From Thermosphaera aggregans (GTDB lineage: Archaea; Thermoproteota; Thermoprotei_A; Sulfolobales; Desulfurococcaceae): a DNA stretch of 64,000 nucleotides. Position numbers and translations under genes: made by a program. The stretch is from contig NZ_CP063144.1 in NCBI RefSeq assembly GCF_014962245.1, forward strand, positions 920,582 through 984,581, written 5' to 3'. This document shows, piece by piece, positions 44,087 through 53,885 of the stretch (position 1 is its first letter; the number at the start of each line of letters is the position of its first letter). A model generated the notes under the pieces. It worked only from the letters and a program-made list of their open reading frames with translations, was not told where the DNA came from and made no database searches.

Positions 44087-45105
44087 CTTCTCGTCCTCCT
44101 CAGCAAGCAGGTTGTGAACCCGAAAGTTCCATGGACATGTGGCCAAAGCCTGACACATTTGTCGAGCTCTTCGTGAAACACCATGCCACCGTATTGTTTA
44201 ATCCATGGGGAGTATTCGAAGAGTTTGACAGGAGGGGGAACCACTTCCACGTCTTTTCTCTTATCAAGTATTTTCGAAACAACATACTCATTCTCCTCTG
44301 GCGCTATACTACATGTCGAGTATGCTATAATCCCCTCCTCATCCAACATGTCAATCAGGGAGTCGAGCAGTTCGATCTCCCTCTTAACCATTAAAGCAAG
44401 CTCGTAAATGCTTGTACGGGTTCTTCTCCCCGGGTCAACGGATATCCTGCCTTCACCGCTACAAGGGGCATCTAGAAGTATTCTTCCAAATTTTCTGTTA
44501 AACACCTTGGAAATTTTTCTCGCATCGCTCCATGTCACAACCACGTTTTCTATACGCATCCTGGTGATGTGCCCTATTAAGCTTCTCAATCTTCTCAGAA
44601 CGAGATCGTTAGCATAAACTATTCCTTTACCATAGACTTTTTCAGCTAAGAAAGTTGTTTTCCCGCCTGGTGCGGCACAGGCATCTAATATATCCCCACT
44701 ATACTCGTGTGTTAAAAGAAGGACTGGCAAGAGGCTCGAAGAATCTCTGTGTAAGTAGTAATATCCTTTCAAATACTCTAGGGTTGCACCGGGGCTCGGC
44801 TGTTCAGGGGCCTCTATGATTTTAAAAGCACTATCACACCATGATAGTCTCTCAAGCTTAAACCCTTTCTCCTCCAAGGACGATTTAAGCCTATCGGGAC
44901 TGATTCGAAGAGTGTTAGCGCGAATAACAGGTTTAACCGGTTTTTCAAACGATCCTAACATTTCAATGGCCCCCGCCTCCCCTAAAATTCTCATATATCT
45001 CTCGGCCATGTACGGTAGAATCCTATATTTAGATGAGAGTTCATGGGCTTTTTCAGACGGCTTCACAAATATTTCCTTCAATATCTCTAAAACGTCTTCC
45101 TCCAA
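44083..45105 (-). CDS. RNA cytosine-C5 methyltransferase, NOL1/NOP2/Sun family
   Basis: 340 residues. SAM-binding DACAAPGGKT (141-150); catalytic cysteines C265 in STCS and C215 in DAPCSGEG; GMVFHEELDKCVRLWPHVHGTFGF near the C-terminus. It methylates cytosine-5 in rRNA or tRNA. N-terminal about 55 residues are a helical extension (EEIFVKPSEKAHELSS). Coupled by ATGA overlap to the Nip7-like gene. Confidence 0.92.
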   Translation of the reverse strand: MEEDVLEILKEIFVKPSEKAHELSSKYRILPYMAERYMRILGEAGAIEMLGSFEKPVKPVIRANTLRISPDRLKSSLEEKGFKLERLSWCDSAFKIIEAPEQPSPGATLEYLKGYYYLHRDSSSLLPVLLLTHEYSGDILDACAAPGGKTTFLAEKVYGKGIVYANDLVLRRLRSLIGHITRMRIENVVVTWSDARKISKVFNRKFGRILLDAPCSGEGRISVDPGRRTRTSIYELALMVKREIELLDSLIDMLDEEGIIAYSTCSIAPEENEYVVSKILDKRKDVEVVPPPVKLFEYSPWIKQYGGMVFHEELDKCVRLWPHVHGTFGFTTCLLRRTRR

Positions 45106-45136
45106 CCGAACCTCCGTGAAAAATACTGTGTTTTTC

Positions 45137-46345
45137 TCATAAAATTGTTAATGCCCACCCGGTGGCAAGGCCCGCGGCAAAAGCGAGTGCGAAGCCGAGG
45201 TACCAATACCACAGTATTCTAATCACTAGTCTCAAGTTAACGTTTCCAACGCCTTTAGCCAAGCCAACCCCTGCGACGCTTCCTAGGACTAACCCGGTCA
45301 TCGAGCTGGGCAAGCCCATTCTTGTAAGGAAAAGTGTGGTGACGGAGGCTGAGAAATTCGCGATAAACGCCGAGTCATTGTTTAAAACCGTTATCTCCTC
45401 CCCGATGGTTCGAGCAACCCTCAACCCCCATGTTATAATCCCCGCTGACAAACCTCCAGAACATAGTAATAGTGCGAAGGGATTCACAGTTAAACCTTCT
45501 TCAGGGGTAGAGTTTAGAGATAACGCAGCAATGACGCCTGTGAGCGGGGCTGCTGAGTTCGCAACGTCATGGGCACCGTGTGTAAAGGCTATCATCCCCG
45601 AAGACAACGCTAGGGCTTCAGGCGGGAATATTCTACCAGTGTCTAACTCCAATTTTCTAGTCGCTCCAGCAGCCTTGATTAAGGAGTATATGGGAATAGC
45701 GTTGAAGACCGCCAAGACAGTCGCAATTAATACATACCAGTAGTACTCCAGCCCCGTGGGCGGTGTCAACAATAATACTGTCGAGACACTGAATATGTTA
45801 AAATAAGTCACCACTAAAATGACAATCATCCATGGTTTTTTAAACCCTATGAAAAACTCGTAAAGCTTGTAAGAAAGTAACCCGGCAACTATTCCTAAAA
45901 TAGGCAAAACAATCCATAAACCCAGTAGTCCTGAGACAAGCGCTAAATTAGTTGCCCTTCCCCCGGTATTGCCAAGTGAAAAACCTGTTAAAACACCTAT
46001 TAAGGTTTGAGTAATACTGAATGGTATTCTTCTCCTCGTCACGGCGAGTATCAATAAAAACGTGATAAACATGGCGATTGTTAGTCCAACAGCGTAGGAT
46101 ATAGGGTTAAAAGCCGCTGGATTAACCACTTTTCTCAAAATAGTCTCGGAGATAAAACCTCCATATAAAACTCCACCCACAAATTCCGCAACCCCTGCTA
46201 TTATAAGAGCTCTCCTCAGGGGAAGAGCTTTTGCTCCTATCAGAGTTCCCAGGCTGTTTCCAGCATTATTGGCTCCATCTATCCATGCCAGTAAAAAAGC
46301 TACTAGGCTGGCAACCCCTATTCCAATGATGTTGATTGATAACAC
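45137..46345 (-). CDS. Pit-family inorganic phosphate transporter
   Basis: 402 residues, about ten membrane helices in two inverted halves, each with the PiT signature: DGANNAGNSLGT (23-34) and GAHDVANSAAPLTG (about 257-270). Low-affinity phosphate symporter driven by Na+ or H+. GTG start; upstream on the minus strand TTTTTATATCAC is a likely TATA element. The DUF47 protein at 29.2 kb could be its partner. Confidence 0.92.
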   Translation of the reverse strand: MLSINIIGIGVASLVAFLLAWIDGANNAGNSLGTLIGAKALPLRRALIIAGVAEFVGGVLYGGFISETILRKVVNPAAFNPISYAVGLTIAMFITFLLILAVTRRRIPFSITQTLIGVLTGFSLGNTGGRATNLALVSGLLGLWIVLPILGIVAGLLSYKLYEFFIGFKKPWMIVILVVTYFNIFSVSTVLLLTPPTGLEYYWYVLIATVLAVFNAIPIYSLIKAAGATRKLELDTGRIFPPEALALSSGMIAFTHGAHDVANSAAPLTGVIAALSLNSTPEEGLTVNPFALLLCSGGLSAGIITWGLRVARTIGEEITVLNNDSAFIANFSASVTTLFLTRMGLPSSMTGLVLGSVAGVGLAKGVGNVNLRLVIRILWYWYLGFALAFAAGLATGWALTIL

Positions 46346-46439
46346 TTTCTATTCATCTCGCAAGCCATCTAGGAAACAAATTCTTTTTAACCTATGTGAT
46401 ATAAAAACTTTACCATGGAATGTGAGATAAGTAAAAAAG

Positions 46440-47540
46440 CTATTTGATGACCATCCCTTTCAAGCTTTTAATCCATTCCTCAGTGGCTTCCGAAGCAAAT
46501 GCTGCGGCAAGTTTCGACGCATTATAAACGTCCTCTAGATCCAACACTTCCACAGGGCTGTGGATGTATCTGGATGGGATGGAGATTGTTCCAGCGGGAA
46601 CACCATCCTTGTTCAAGGCTATAATAGAAGCGTCTGTGGTGCCTCCGGGAACAACATCGAGCTGGTAGGGTATTTTATGCTTCTCGGCCAGAGTGACCAG
46701 GAAGTCTACTACTTTCGGATGAGCGATTAAGCCCGTTGCATTCCTTCCATCAACGATTTTAATGGCAGGCCCTTTTCCAAGCCTGGTAAACCACTCACTC
46801 TTGGCCACGCCGGGTACGTCGCTCGCGATAGTGACGTCCACCGCTAACGCCACGTCGGGTGTTATACCGTAGGCCGATGTTCTAGCACCTTTTAATCCTA
46901 CCTCTTCCTGCACCGTGAACACGAAGTACGCGTCCACTTCGGGCTGACCCATCATTTCCAATGCTTTAATCAACGCTGCAACCCCAACCCTGTCATCGAA
47001 GGCCTTGCCTGTTATGCGGTTACCTGAGAGCTCGGATACATCCCTATCGAAAACTACGATATCTCCGTTTCTAACGCCGAGCTTCTCTACTTCCTCCTTT
47101 GAGGAAGCCCCTACGTCTATAAACAACTCCCTTAGCTCTGGAACCTTCTGAGCCTCCTCGGGCTTTATGACGTGCGGAGGCTTCAATCCTATAACCCCGC
47201 GAATCATCCGGCCGGTCCTTGTTACAACAATGACCCTCTGGTAGAGGAGGGTTCTCTCGAGAACTCCTCCTATTGGTATCGCCCTCAAGAACCCATCGTC
47301 CTCGATGTGGGAAACGAATAACCCTATCTCATCCATGTGTGCTGCTAGCATTAGTCTTCTATCGCTGGTCTTGCCCTTCTTAACAGCTATCACGTTTCCC
47401 CACGCATCAATCCACAGTCTATCCGCATACGGCTTTACCAGCTCGACAACCTTATCTCTAACCCTGTGTTCATAGCCGCTTGGCCCCGGTAATTGAGTTA
47501 ACTCCTTTATCAAGAGTAATAATTCCTCTCTCCAAGACAT
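46440..47540 (-). CDS. M42-family metalloaminopeptidase (TET/FrvX type)
   Basis: 366 residues from ATG 47540, which is preceded by GGTGAG; a TTG at 47555 is in frame but less likely. Metal ligands and catalytic residues: H68 in AAHMDE, KAFDDRVG, the EE of TVQEEVGLKGA, AVDVTIASD and the C-terminal RYIHSPVEV. These enzymes form dodecameric tetrahedral particles that trim peptides in archaea. Fits a peptide-fermenting lifestyle. Confidence 0.92.
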   Translation of the reverse strand: MSWREELLLLIKELTQLPGPSGYEHRVRDKVVELVKPYADRLWIDAWGNVIAVKKGKTSDRRLMLAAHMDEIGLFVSHIEDDGFLRAIPIGGVLERTLLYQRVIVVTRTGRMIRGVIGLKPPHVIKPEEAQKVPELRELFIDVGASSKEEVEKLGVRNGDIVVFDRDVSELSGNRITGKAFDDRVGVAALIKALEMMGQPEVDAYFVFTVQEEVGLKGARTSAYGITPDVALAVDVTIASDVPGVAKSEWFTRLGKGPAIKIVDGRNATGLIAHPKVVDFLVTLAEKHKIPYQLDVVPGGTTDASIIALNKDGVPAGTISIPSRYIHSPVEVLDLEDVYNASKLAAAFASEATEEWIKSLKGMVIK

Positions 47541-47581
47541 GCGACTCACCAACAATAACTAGTGATGGTTAAAATATTAAC

Positions 47582-48247
47582 TTATCGCAGAAATCCGAGA
47601 GTTGCCCCTATTTTCTCGAAATCCAGTAGTTTCGAATGGTTTAAAAGCTTTATTTCTTGCTCGCCTGTCAAAGCGTACATGGAAGATGATTTAGATTCAT
47701 AGAGGTAAAGAATGAATGCTTTTCTAACATCCGCGTTCAAGATTTCATCGCGATAACCAAGCAATGATGAAAGCTCATTCATAAACCTGTACTGTGTTAG
47801 GAGACGATAATACTGTATATCGGCATCGCTTGATTTCCCGCCAAAAATTATTAATCTCTTCAATATCCCCTTACTCTCCCCCTCAGCCTTTCTCTTCTCA
47901 GACGCCTCACCTATTTTACCTAGGAATTCTCTTTTAGTGTTCACAAGATAAGCCTCTATTTCACTCTTGCTACATAGTTTGGAATCATCGGGCGCCACTG
48001 GAAATCCCCGCGGATGTGTTAGCAAAATGTCGTTCAATGTTGACATAGGTAGTTTGAACGATAATAACAGCCTATCACCCATGATCGGGTTCTTTAAAAA
48101 CTTGAAGAAGAAGCAGTCAAAACCGTAGACAGTGCTAGCCTCGTAAGGTTGTATTAGTCCTGTTGGAACCCAGAAGCAGTAATTCCCTTTCTCACATTTG
48201 CTCAATAATTTATCCGCAACGTGTAAATAACCCAGCAAAGACCTCAC
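47582..48247 (-). CDS. Unknown protein beside the glycine cleavage cluster
   Basis: 221 residues from GTG. I do not recognise a family. The N-terminal third contains four cysteines (near CEKGNYC and GFDC, and SKLCSKS further on) and aromatic residues; the C-terminal half is helical with EASEKRKAEGESKG. No signal or membrane segment. It lies downstream of lpd and upstream of the M42 gene on the same strand, with short gaps. Confidence 0.55.
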   Translation of the reverse strand: MRSLLGYLHVADKLLSKCEKGNYCFWVPTGLIQPYEASTVYGFDCFFFKFLKNPIMGDRLLLSFKLPMSTLNDILLTHPRGFPVAPDDSKLCSKSEIEAYLVNTKREFLGKIGEASEKRKAEGESKGILKRLIIFGGKSSDADIQYYRLLTQYRFMNELSSLLGYRDEILNADVRKAFILYLYESKSSSMYALTGEQEIKLLNHSKLLDFEKIGATLGFLR

Positions 48248-48280
48248 CGTTAATGATTGAGAAAGAGATTGTAAAAAACC

Positions 48281-49651
48281 TTACTTCCTGATAAAGTGAA
48301 CAGGCTCCCCTAGTAAGTATTCCGCAACATCTCTAAGAGACTCTGCAACAGTTAAATGAGGATACGGAACTGAGGTTGCCTCCTTAAAGGAAAGCCTCCC
48401 GAGGTAGAGGGGAAGATATGCGGATATAACTTCGGAAGCATTAGGCGAGACTACTTGGATGCCGAAGACTTTCTCGCTTTTCTCGTCCAATAGTATTTTG
48501 ACAAAGGAGTTTCTACCACCTTTTATTTTCACGGCGGCCAAGTAGTAAATAGGCAGTTTTACTTTAACGTATTTAATACCCATCGTTGACAACTCCTTCT
48601 CGGTATATCCAACGCTGGCCACTTCTAGCCCTGTGAAAATAGTTATTGGAACGAGATGATAGTCTAGCTTAAAAGTTTCCCTTCCAGCTATTTTCTTCGC
48701 CACCGCGACGCTCTCTAGTATTGCCTTGTGAGCCAGCTGTGGCCCGCCGATGACGTCACCGGTTGCATAAATGTTTTCAACGTTTGTCCTGCACTCATCA
48801 TTCACGATTACGTATCCCTTTTTGTCCAAGGAAATGCCTGCCTCCTCCAAGCCAACACCCTTGGTCTTGGGGGTTCTTCCAGTCGCTATCAAAACTTTGT
48901 CAACCGTCAAAATCTCCCCATTAGAAAGTTTCACGTTGTACTTGCCCCCGGATTTCTCAACATTCTCGACACTAGTCTTTTCCCTCACCTTCACCCCGTT
49001 GCCTGCTAGATAGGTCTTAAGTGCTTGAGCGATATCCTTATCTGTGAACGGTAGTATATGATCCATTATCTCAACAACCGTTACCTCTACACCGTTTTTG
49101 GAGAATACGTTCGCCATTTCAACCCCTATTACTCCTCCCCCGACAATGAGGATACTGGAGGGTTTCTCCCTCATGAAGAGCGCTTCCCTATTGCTGAGGA
49201 TGCCTTCCCCGTCGAATTTTACATGGGGCAGTTGCGAGGGATCTGTGCCAAGCGCCAATATGATCTTATCAGCTTCCACTTCCCTCTTAGACCCATCCTC
49301 GGAAATAGTGACTTGGTGAGGATTCTTTAAAACCCCTTTCCCGCTTAAAACCTCGACACCGCTTGCTTCTAGGAGATACTTTATCCCTTCTCTCGTTTCC
49401 TCAACAATGCTTTTAGCCCAGTCGACAACATCTTCCCATTTATAGCTTGCTTGTCCCTTTACCTTTTCGACAACCCTAACCGCTTCGGCCACTTGATATA
49501 ATGCTTTGCTCGGGACACATCCCCAGTTTGTGCATTCTCCCCCTATCAGCTTCTCCTCAACCACGGCTACTTTGAACCCGCGCTGAGCCAGATATACTGC
49601 CCCGGGATACCCCCCTGTTCCAGACCCGATGATTACCACGTCGTATTTCAT
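48281..49651 (-). CDS. lpdA: Dihydrolipoyl dehydrogenase (glycine cleavage L-protein)
   Basis: 456 residues, flavin disulfide reductase: FAD motif GSGTGGYPGAVYLAQ (9-23), redox pair C40/C45 in GGECTNWGCVPSK, NAD-binding GGGVIGVEMA, and ATGDV. The C-terminal catalytic His-Glu of the usual HPT-SE motif appears as YPHLTVAES. It overlaps gcvPB by four bases, so it is the L-protein of the glycine cleavage system and may serve no 2-oxoacid dehydrogenase here. Confidence 0.94.
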   Translation of the reverse strand: MKYDVVIIGSGTGGYPGAVYLAQRGFKVAVVEEKLIGGECTNWGCVPSKALYQVAEAVRVVEKVKGQASYKWEDVVDWAKSIVEETREGIKYLLEASGVEVLSGKGVLKNPHQVTISEDGSKREVEADKIILALGTDPSQLPHVKFDGEGILSNREALFMREKPSSILIVGGGVIGVEMANVFSKNGVEVTVVEIMDHILPFTDKDIAQALKTYLAGNGVKVREKTSVENVEKSGGKYNVKLSNGEILTVDKVLIATGRTPKTKGVGLEEAGISLDKKGYVIVNDECRTNVENIYATGDVIGGPQLAHKAILESVAVAKKIAGRETFKLDYHLVPITIFTGLEVASVGYTEKELSTMGIKYVKVKLPIYYLAAVKIKGGRNSFVKILLDEKSEKVFGIQVVSPNASEVISAYLPLYLGRLSFKEATSVPYPHLTVAESLRDVAEYLLGEPVHFIRK

Positions 49652-51207
49652 TTAATCTCTCCCTTCACCCTTTTCAAATGAAGTCTCCACGTAGGGGTAA
49701 CCGTGGATGGGTGATTAGCTTTTACCAAGTCTATTCTCCCTACAGAAGTGTTGACCGGCCATTTCTTCGGCTCCTTGGGGTCTTGATATGCTATTCTGCT
49801 GATTTCCTTCAATCTTTCAGCATATTTCTCAATGTTCTCAATGGTTTCAGTCTCAGTGAACTCTGTCATCAAGGCCTCCTTAACTATTAGCGGGAAGTAT
49901 ATTGTCGGAGCGTAGAAGCCTGCGTCAAGCAAACCCTTTGCTACATCCTCGGCTGTAACACCTAACTCTTCCATCATGGGCTGAGCGCTCAACACCACTT
50001 CATGCTTTCTGAACCTGCCTTTTCCGTATGGAATCTCGTACCCTTTCACGTTCTCCATTAGCTTCATGAAGTAGTTTGTGTTTAACACTGCAAGCTCTGT
50101 AACCTTCCTCAATCCTTCATTACCCATCATCAATATGTATGTGTAGCCCCAGATTAGCGGCGTAATGTTGCCGAAGAATGCTTTCAAGAACCCTATGCTA
50201 TTCTCGCCAGGAGCTTTCAACCTGTATTTCCCGGTCTTCTCATCGTAGATGACATAATAGCCTGGAAGTAGGTCGCTTAGCCTGATGTTTTTCTCAGCAT
50301 CAACAACTCTATCTTTAATACATACTGGTCCCGCCCCGGGTCCACCGCCTCCGTGCGGGGCTCCAAACGTCTTGTGGACATTTAAGTGGGCAATGTCGAA
50401 TCCCATATCTCCTGGTCTAGCGTAACCCATTATCCCGTTCAAGTTTGCTCCGTCATAATATAGTAACCCGTCTACACTGTGAATTAACCGTGCTATCTCT
50501 AGAATATTCTCTTCGAACAAGCCTAGGGTGCTGGGATTCGTAATCATCAAGCCTGCTGTTGACTCGCCGACAACGCTTTTTAGGGCCTCCAAGTCAACGT
50601 TGCCATCGCTGTTAGACGGGATTTCGACCACTTTAAACCCGCCCATGGCTGCGCTCGCAGGGTTTGTCCCGTGAGCCGAGTCCGGCACAATTATCTCTGT
50701 CTTCTTATCTATCTGCCCCTTCAGCTCATGGTATTTTCTAATCAGCAGTATTCCTGCCAGCTCGCCATGGGCTCCTGCTGCTGGGTGTAGACTACAGTAG
50801 TCCATCCCTGTGATGTTAGCGAGCCATTTCTGCATCTCATAGATCATCTCCAGTAGCCCCTGCACTGTATCCTCATCCTGTAAGGGGTGGAGCCCGAGTA
50901 TTCTAGGATCGCTTGCCACCTCCCAGGCTATTCTGGGGTTATACTTCATAGTGCATGAGCCGAGGGGTACCGGTCCGTTGTCGACTCCATAGGCCATCTC
51001 GGTTAACCGGGTGAAATGCCTCATAACGTCTACTTCACTTAACTCTGGGAGGTCTGGATCGATTGTCCTCGCCATGTCCTCGCTCAGCTTTATCGAGCCA
51101 ACCTTTTCCTTAACTTCTTTCTCAGGCTCAGGAACTAGGAAGCCTCTTCTCCCTTTAACGCTTAACTCAAAGATTAGAGGTTCTGACCATTTAGCCTGCC
51201 TGAACAT
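49648..51207 (-). CDS. gcvPB: Glycine dehydrogenase (decarboxylating) subunit 2
   Basis: 519 residues from ATG 51207, one base after the gcvPA stop and preceded by GGTGGG; the frame continues upstream to 51246 but only inside gcvPA. PLP-lysine K279 in LNVHKTFGAPHGGGGPGAGP, plus SCTMKYNPR and PDSAHGTNPASAAM. With subunit 1 it forms the P-protein that decarboxylates glycine onto the lipoyl arm of GcvH. Confidence 0.95.
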   Translation of the reverse strand: MFRQAKWSEPLIFELSVKGRRGFLVPEPEKEVKEKVGSIKLSEDMARTIDPDLPELSEVDVMRHFTRLTEMAYGVDNGPVPLGSCTMKYNPRIAWEVASDPRILGLHPLQDEDTVQGLLEMIYEMQKWLANITGMDYCSLHPAAGAHGELAGILLIRKYHELKGQIDKKTEIIVPDSAHGTNPASAAMGGFKVVEIPSNSDGNVDLEALKSVVGESTAGLMITNPSTLGLFEENILEIARLIHSVDGLLYYDGANLNGIMGYARPGDMGFDIAHLNVHKTFGAPHGGGGPGAGPVCIKDRVVDAEKNIRLSDLLPGYYVIYDEKTGKYRLKAPGENSIGFLKAFFGNITPLIWGYTYILMMGNEGLRKVTELAVLNTNYFMKLMENVKGYEIPYGKGRFRKHEVVLSAQPMMEELGVTAEDVAKGLLDAGFYAPTIYFPLIVKEALMTEFTETETIENIEKYAERLKEISRIAYQDPKEPKKWPVNTSVGRIDLVKANHPSTVTPTWRLHLKRVKGEIK

Positions 51208-51208
51208 C

Positions 51209-52612
51209 TCACCCACCTCCTGTAAGAATCTCTTTGAGAAGATCAACTAGCTTATCGATATCGGTTTTAAAGTGTAGTTCCGTGAAAGCCCATAGCGATG
51301 CTTCGCCCAGCTCCGGATATAGGTGTCCTATGTAGAGGCCTCCGTGAACGCCCCTATCCAGTAGTTTCTTATGCACTTCTCTATAGGTTTTTCCAAACCC
51401 GTTTAACGATACTGCGAACTCGTTAAAGAATTCGCCGCTGAAAACTCTGTTCAACCCGATTTCACTAAACCTTGAAGCAGCGTAATGCGCTCTGTAGTAA
51501 TTGAGCTCGGCGAGTTTTCTCAAACCAGTTTTACCAAGCAACGATAGATATACTGCTACTCCGATAGCAGCCAGCGCTTCATTAGTACAGATGTTCGATG
51601 TCGCCTTTTCCCTCTTAATGTGTTGCTCACGAGCTTGGAGAATCATTGCGAAAGCTCTCTGGCCCCCTTCCTGCGTCGTGGTTAATCCAATAATCCTTCC
51701 GGGCATCTGCCTTATTAGGTTCTGATCATATCTTACCGCGAAAATGCCGAGGTAGGGTCCCCCGTAATTTAATCCGAGGCCGAAGGGTTGACCATCACCT
51801 ACCGCGATATCGGCGCCCACCTCGCCGGGAGCCTTCAACAACCCTAGGCTCACGGGGTAGACGCCTGTGATGTAAAGCGCGCCTTTCTCTCGAACAATCT
51901 CGCCAACTGTTTTTGCGTTTTCAATCACTCCGAAGAAATTCGGGTACTGTAAGTAAACGCCTGCGGTTTCGGAATCTACTTTGCTCTTTAAATCTTCAAT
52001 GTCAATAGAGCCTTTTTCTCGGTCGTAGCGTACCCTTTCAATTCTCACTCCCTGGGGCCATAAGTACGTCTCAATTACTTTGAAGTGGAAGGGGTTGACA
52101 TTGTAGGGTACTACTACCTTTCTCCGCCCTTTTTTCACTCTCACACTCATCAACAAAGCCTCGGCGATAGCTGACGCCCAGTCATACATTGAAGCGTTCA
52201 CAACCTCCATCTGGAGTAACTCAGCCATCAAGCTCTGATACTCGAAAATCGCCTGCATCAAGCCCTGGGAGATCTCCGCTTGATATGGAGTGTAAGCTGT
52301 TAAGAACTCGCCCCTCGACAATATGTATTTAACCAGTGGTGGAACATAGTGAGGATAGACGCCTCCCCCCATGTAGGGCGGTGGATTAAAGATTTTGTTC
52401 TTCGACAGCTTTTCCTCAATAATTCTCTTAGCCTCCAGTTCAGAAAGCATACGTCCTTTACCTATTTCAAGACTCATCCATTTTTCTTGGCTTATTCTCG
52501 CCTCGGGAGGAATATCCTTAAACAATTGCTCAACGCTGGAGATTCCTATAGTCTCCAACATCTTCTTAACGGTTTCATGGGAAGAATTGGGTATCCATGG
52601 ATGTGTAGACAT
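51209..52612 (-). CDS. gcvPA: Glycine dehydrogenase (decarboxylating) subunit 1
   Basis: 467 residues: start MSTHPWIPNS with the family tail FNPPPYMGGGVYPHYVPP, TAYTPYQAEISQG, and the C-terminal domain. In split P-proteins subunit 1 resembles the N-terminal half of the one-piece enzyme and carries no PLP lysine. First gene of the minus-strand GCS operon, divergent from gcvT across a short spacer. Confidence 0.95.
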   Translation of the reverse strand: MSTHPWIPNSSHETVKKMLETIGISSVEQLFKDIPPEARISQEKWMSLEIGKGRMLSELEAKRIIEEKLSKNKIFNPPPYMGGGVYPHYVPPLVKYILSRGEFLTAYTPYQAEISQGLMQAIFEYQSLMAELLQMEVVNASMYDWASAIAEALLMSVRVKKGRRKVVVPYNVNPFHFKVIETYLWPQGVRIERVRYDREKGSIDIEDLKSKVDSETAGVYLQYPNFFGVIENAKTVGEIVREKGALYITGVYPVSLGLLKAPGEVGADIAVGDGQPFGLGLNYGGPYLGIFAVRYDQNLIRQMPGRIIGLTTTQEGGQRAFAMILQAREQHIKREKATSNICTNEALAAIGVAVYLSLLGKTGLRKLAELNYYRAHYAASRFSEIGLNRVFSGEFFNEFAVSLNGFGKTYREVHKKLLDRGVHGGLYIGHLYPELGEASLWAFTELHFKTDIDKLVDLLKEILTGGG

Positions 52613-52704
52613 GACTACACCAGATATTAATCTATAACTACTCTTATTTAAACTAAGGGCGGTAGGGTTTATTTTCTAAATTGAGGCTTAATATTATATT
52701 GGCG
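52613..52704. promoter_or_regulatory. Divergent control region of the glycine cleavage operons
   Basis: About 92 bases between gcvPA and gcvT. AT-rich blocks at about 52643-52655 (TTATTTAAACT, suited to the minus-strand operon) and 52664-52675 (GTTTATTTTCTA, suited to gcvT) could be the two TATA elements. No T-box or glycine-riboswitch structure was recognised. Confidence 0.4.
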
Positions 52705-53823
52705 ATGAGCTTGCCCAAGATCGCATTATTAGAATACTATATTGAAAAACTAGGTGCTGAAACAGGATTATTCGGGGATTGGGAAGTCCCTTACAGGTAT
52801 ACCAACGCTATTGAAGAACACGTTAATGTGAGAAATAATGTAGGTGTTTTCGACGTATCCCACATGGGCAGGATTGTCCTACGGGGGCCGGACGTACTAC
52901 CTTTAGCGCAATACTTGTACACTAAAGATGTTTCAAAAACAAAGCCTTCCTGGATGAGCGGCCCCACTCTTGCCCTAAATCAATGGGCCAGGGTTAAGGA
53001 TGATGAAATGCTCTACAAGATTAGCGACGAAGAATGGTACCTAGTTACTAACGCGCTCGCCAGGGAGAAGATGGTCAACTACATTAAGAGTGTGATAGCG
53101 GAGAAGAAATTCAAGGTTGAGATTACAGATATAACGTTAGATACTTCAATGCTGGCTGTCCAGGGACCTAGGGCTGCCGAGTTAATGGAGAAAATTGGTG
53201 CTAAATGGGCAACCGACCTGAAAACCCTTGAGTTTAGAATGGGGGAAAACATTGGGGAAGTCAAAACTCTCCTAGTAAGCAGGAGCGGTTGGACAGGGGA
53301 AGACGGTTTCGAAATATGGGGCGGTCATCATGAGATTAAAAGTATAGTGGAGAAACTCATCGCTAATGGTGCAAAGCCAGCGGGGCTAATAGCTAGAGAT
53401 ACCTTGAGGATTGAAATGGGGTTTGTCTTAGGGGATCACGAGTATGGAGAAGACCCGTTGAAATTCCCCTGCGCGCTCTCCTTGCGCTACGGCCTGGGCG
53501 CAATAACATGGGAGAAAAAGGGGTTCGTCGGCGAGGAAGCATTAAGAACGTGTAAGAGGGAAGGGGTTAGATGGGTTAGAGTAGGGTTGAAGTTTGGCAA
53601 GGAAGCGGGAAGACTTGTCCCGAGGACAGGGATGCTGGTTTACTCTGAAGACGTCCAGGTAGGATGGATTACTAGTGGAACGTTTTCGCCAATCTTGAAC
53701 AGGGCAATAGCGATGGCATATGTTGACTCGAGGTATGCTGTTTTCGGAGAGGAGTTAGAGGTACTGGTAAGAGATAAGAAGTATAGTGCTAAAATCGTGG
53801 ACTTTCCCTTTATTAAAAAGTAG
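52705..53823 (+). CDS. gcvT: Aminomethyltransferase (glycine cleavage T-protein)
   Basis: 372 residues from ATG 52705 (TTG 52681 would add eight). Shows WEVPYRYTNAIEEHVNVR, GVFDVSHMGRI and SRSGWTGEDGFEIW, ARDTLRIEMG and the C-terminal GWITSGTFSP. Transfers the methylene group from the lipoyl arm to the pterin carrier, which in archaea may be tetrahydromethanopterin-like rather than folate. Confidence 0.94.
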   Translation: MSLPKIALLEYYIEKLGAETGLFGDWEVPYRYTNAIEEHVNVRNNVGVFDVSHMGRIVLRGPDVLPLAQYLYTKDVSKTKPSWMSGPTLALNQWARVKDDEMLYKISDEEWYLVTNALAREKMVNYIKSVIAEKKFKVEITDITLDTSMLAVQGPRAAELMEKIGAKWATDLKTLEFRMGENIGEVKTLLVSRSGWTGEDGFEIWGGHHEIKSIVEKLIANGAKPAGLIARDTLRIEMGFVLGDHEYGEDPLKFPCALSLRYGLGAITWEKKGFVGEEALRTCKREGVRWVRVGLKFGKEAGRLVPRTGMLVYSEDVQVGWITSGTFSPILNRAIAMAYVDSRYAVFGEELEVLVRDKKYSAKIVDFPFIKK

Positions 53824-53885
53824 AAGGACCCATATTATAATGTTTTATTAATATCCAAACCATTATTTTTCTTGGTGTGTAACTC

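Noticed and set aside
45162-45743. Long open frame antisense to the Pit transporter
   Set aside because: Composition is the reverse image of membrane-helix codons; the minus-strand PiT signatures are decisive.
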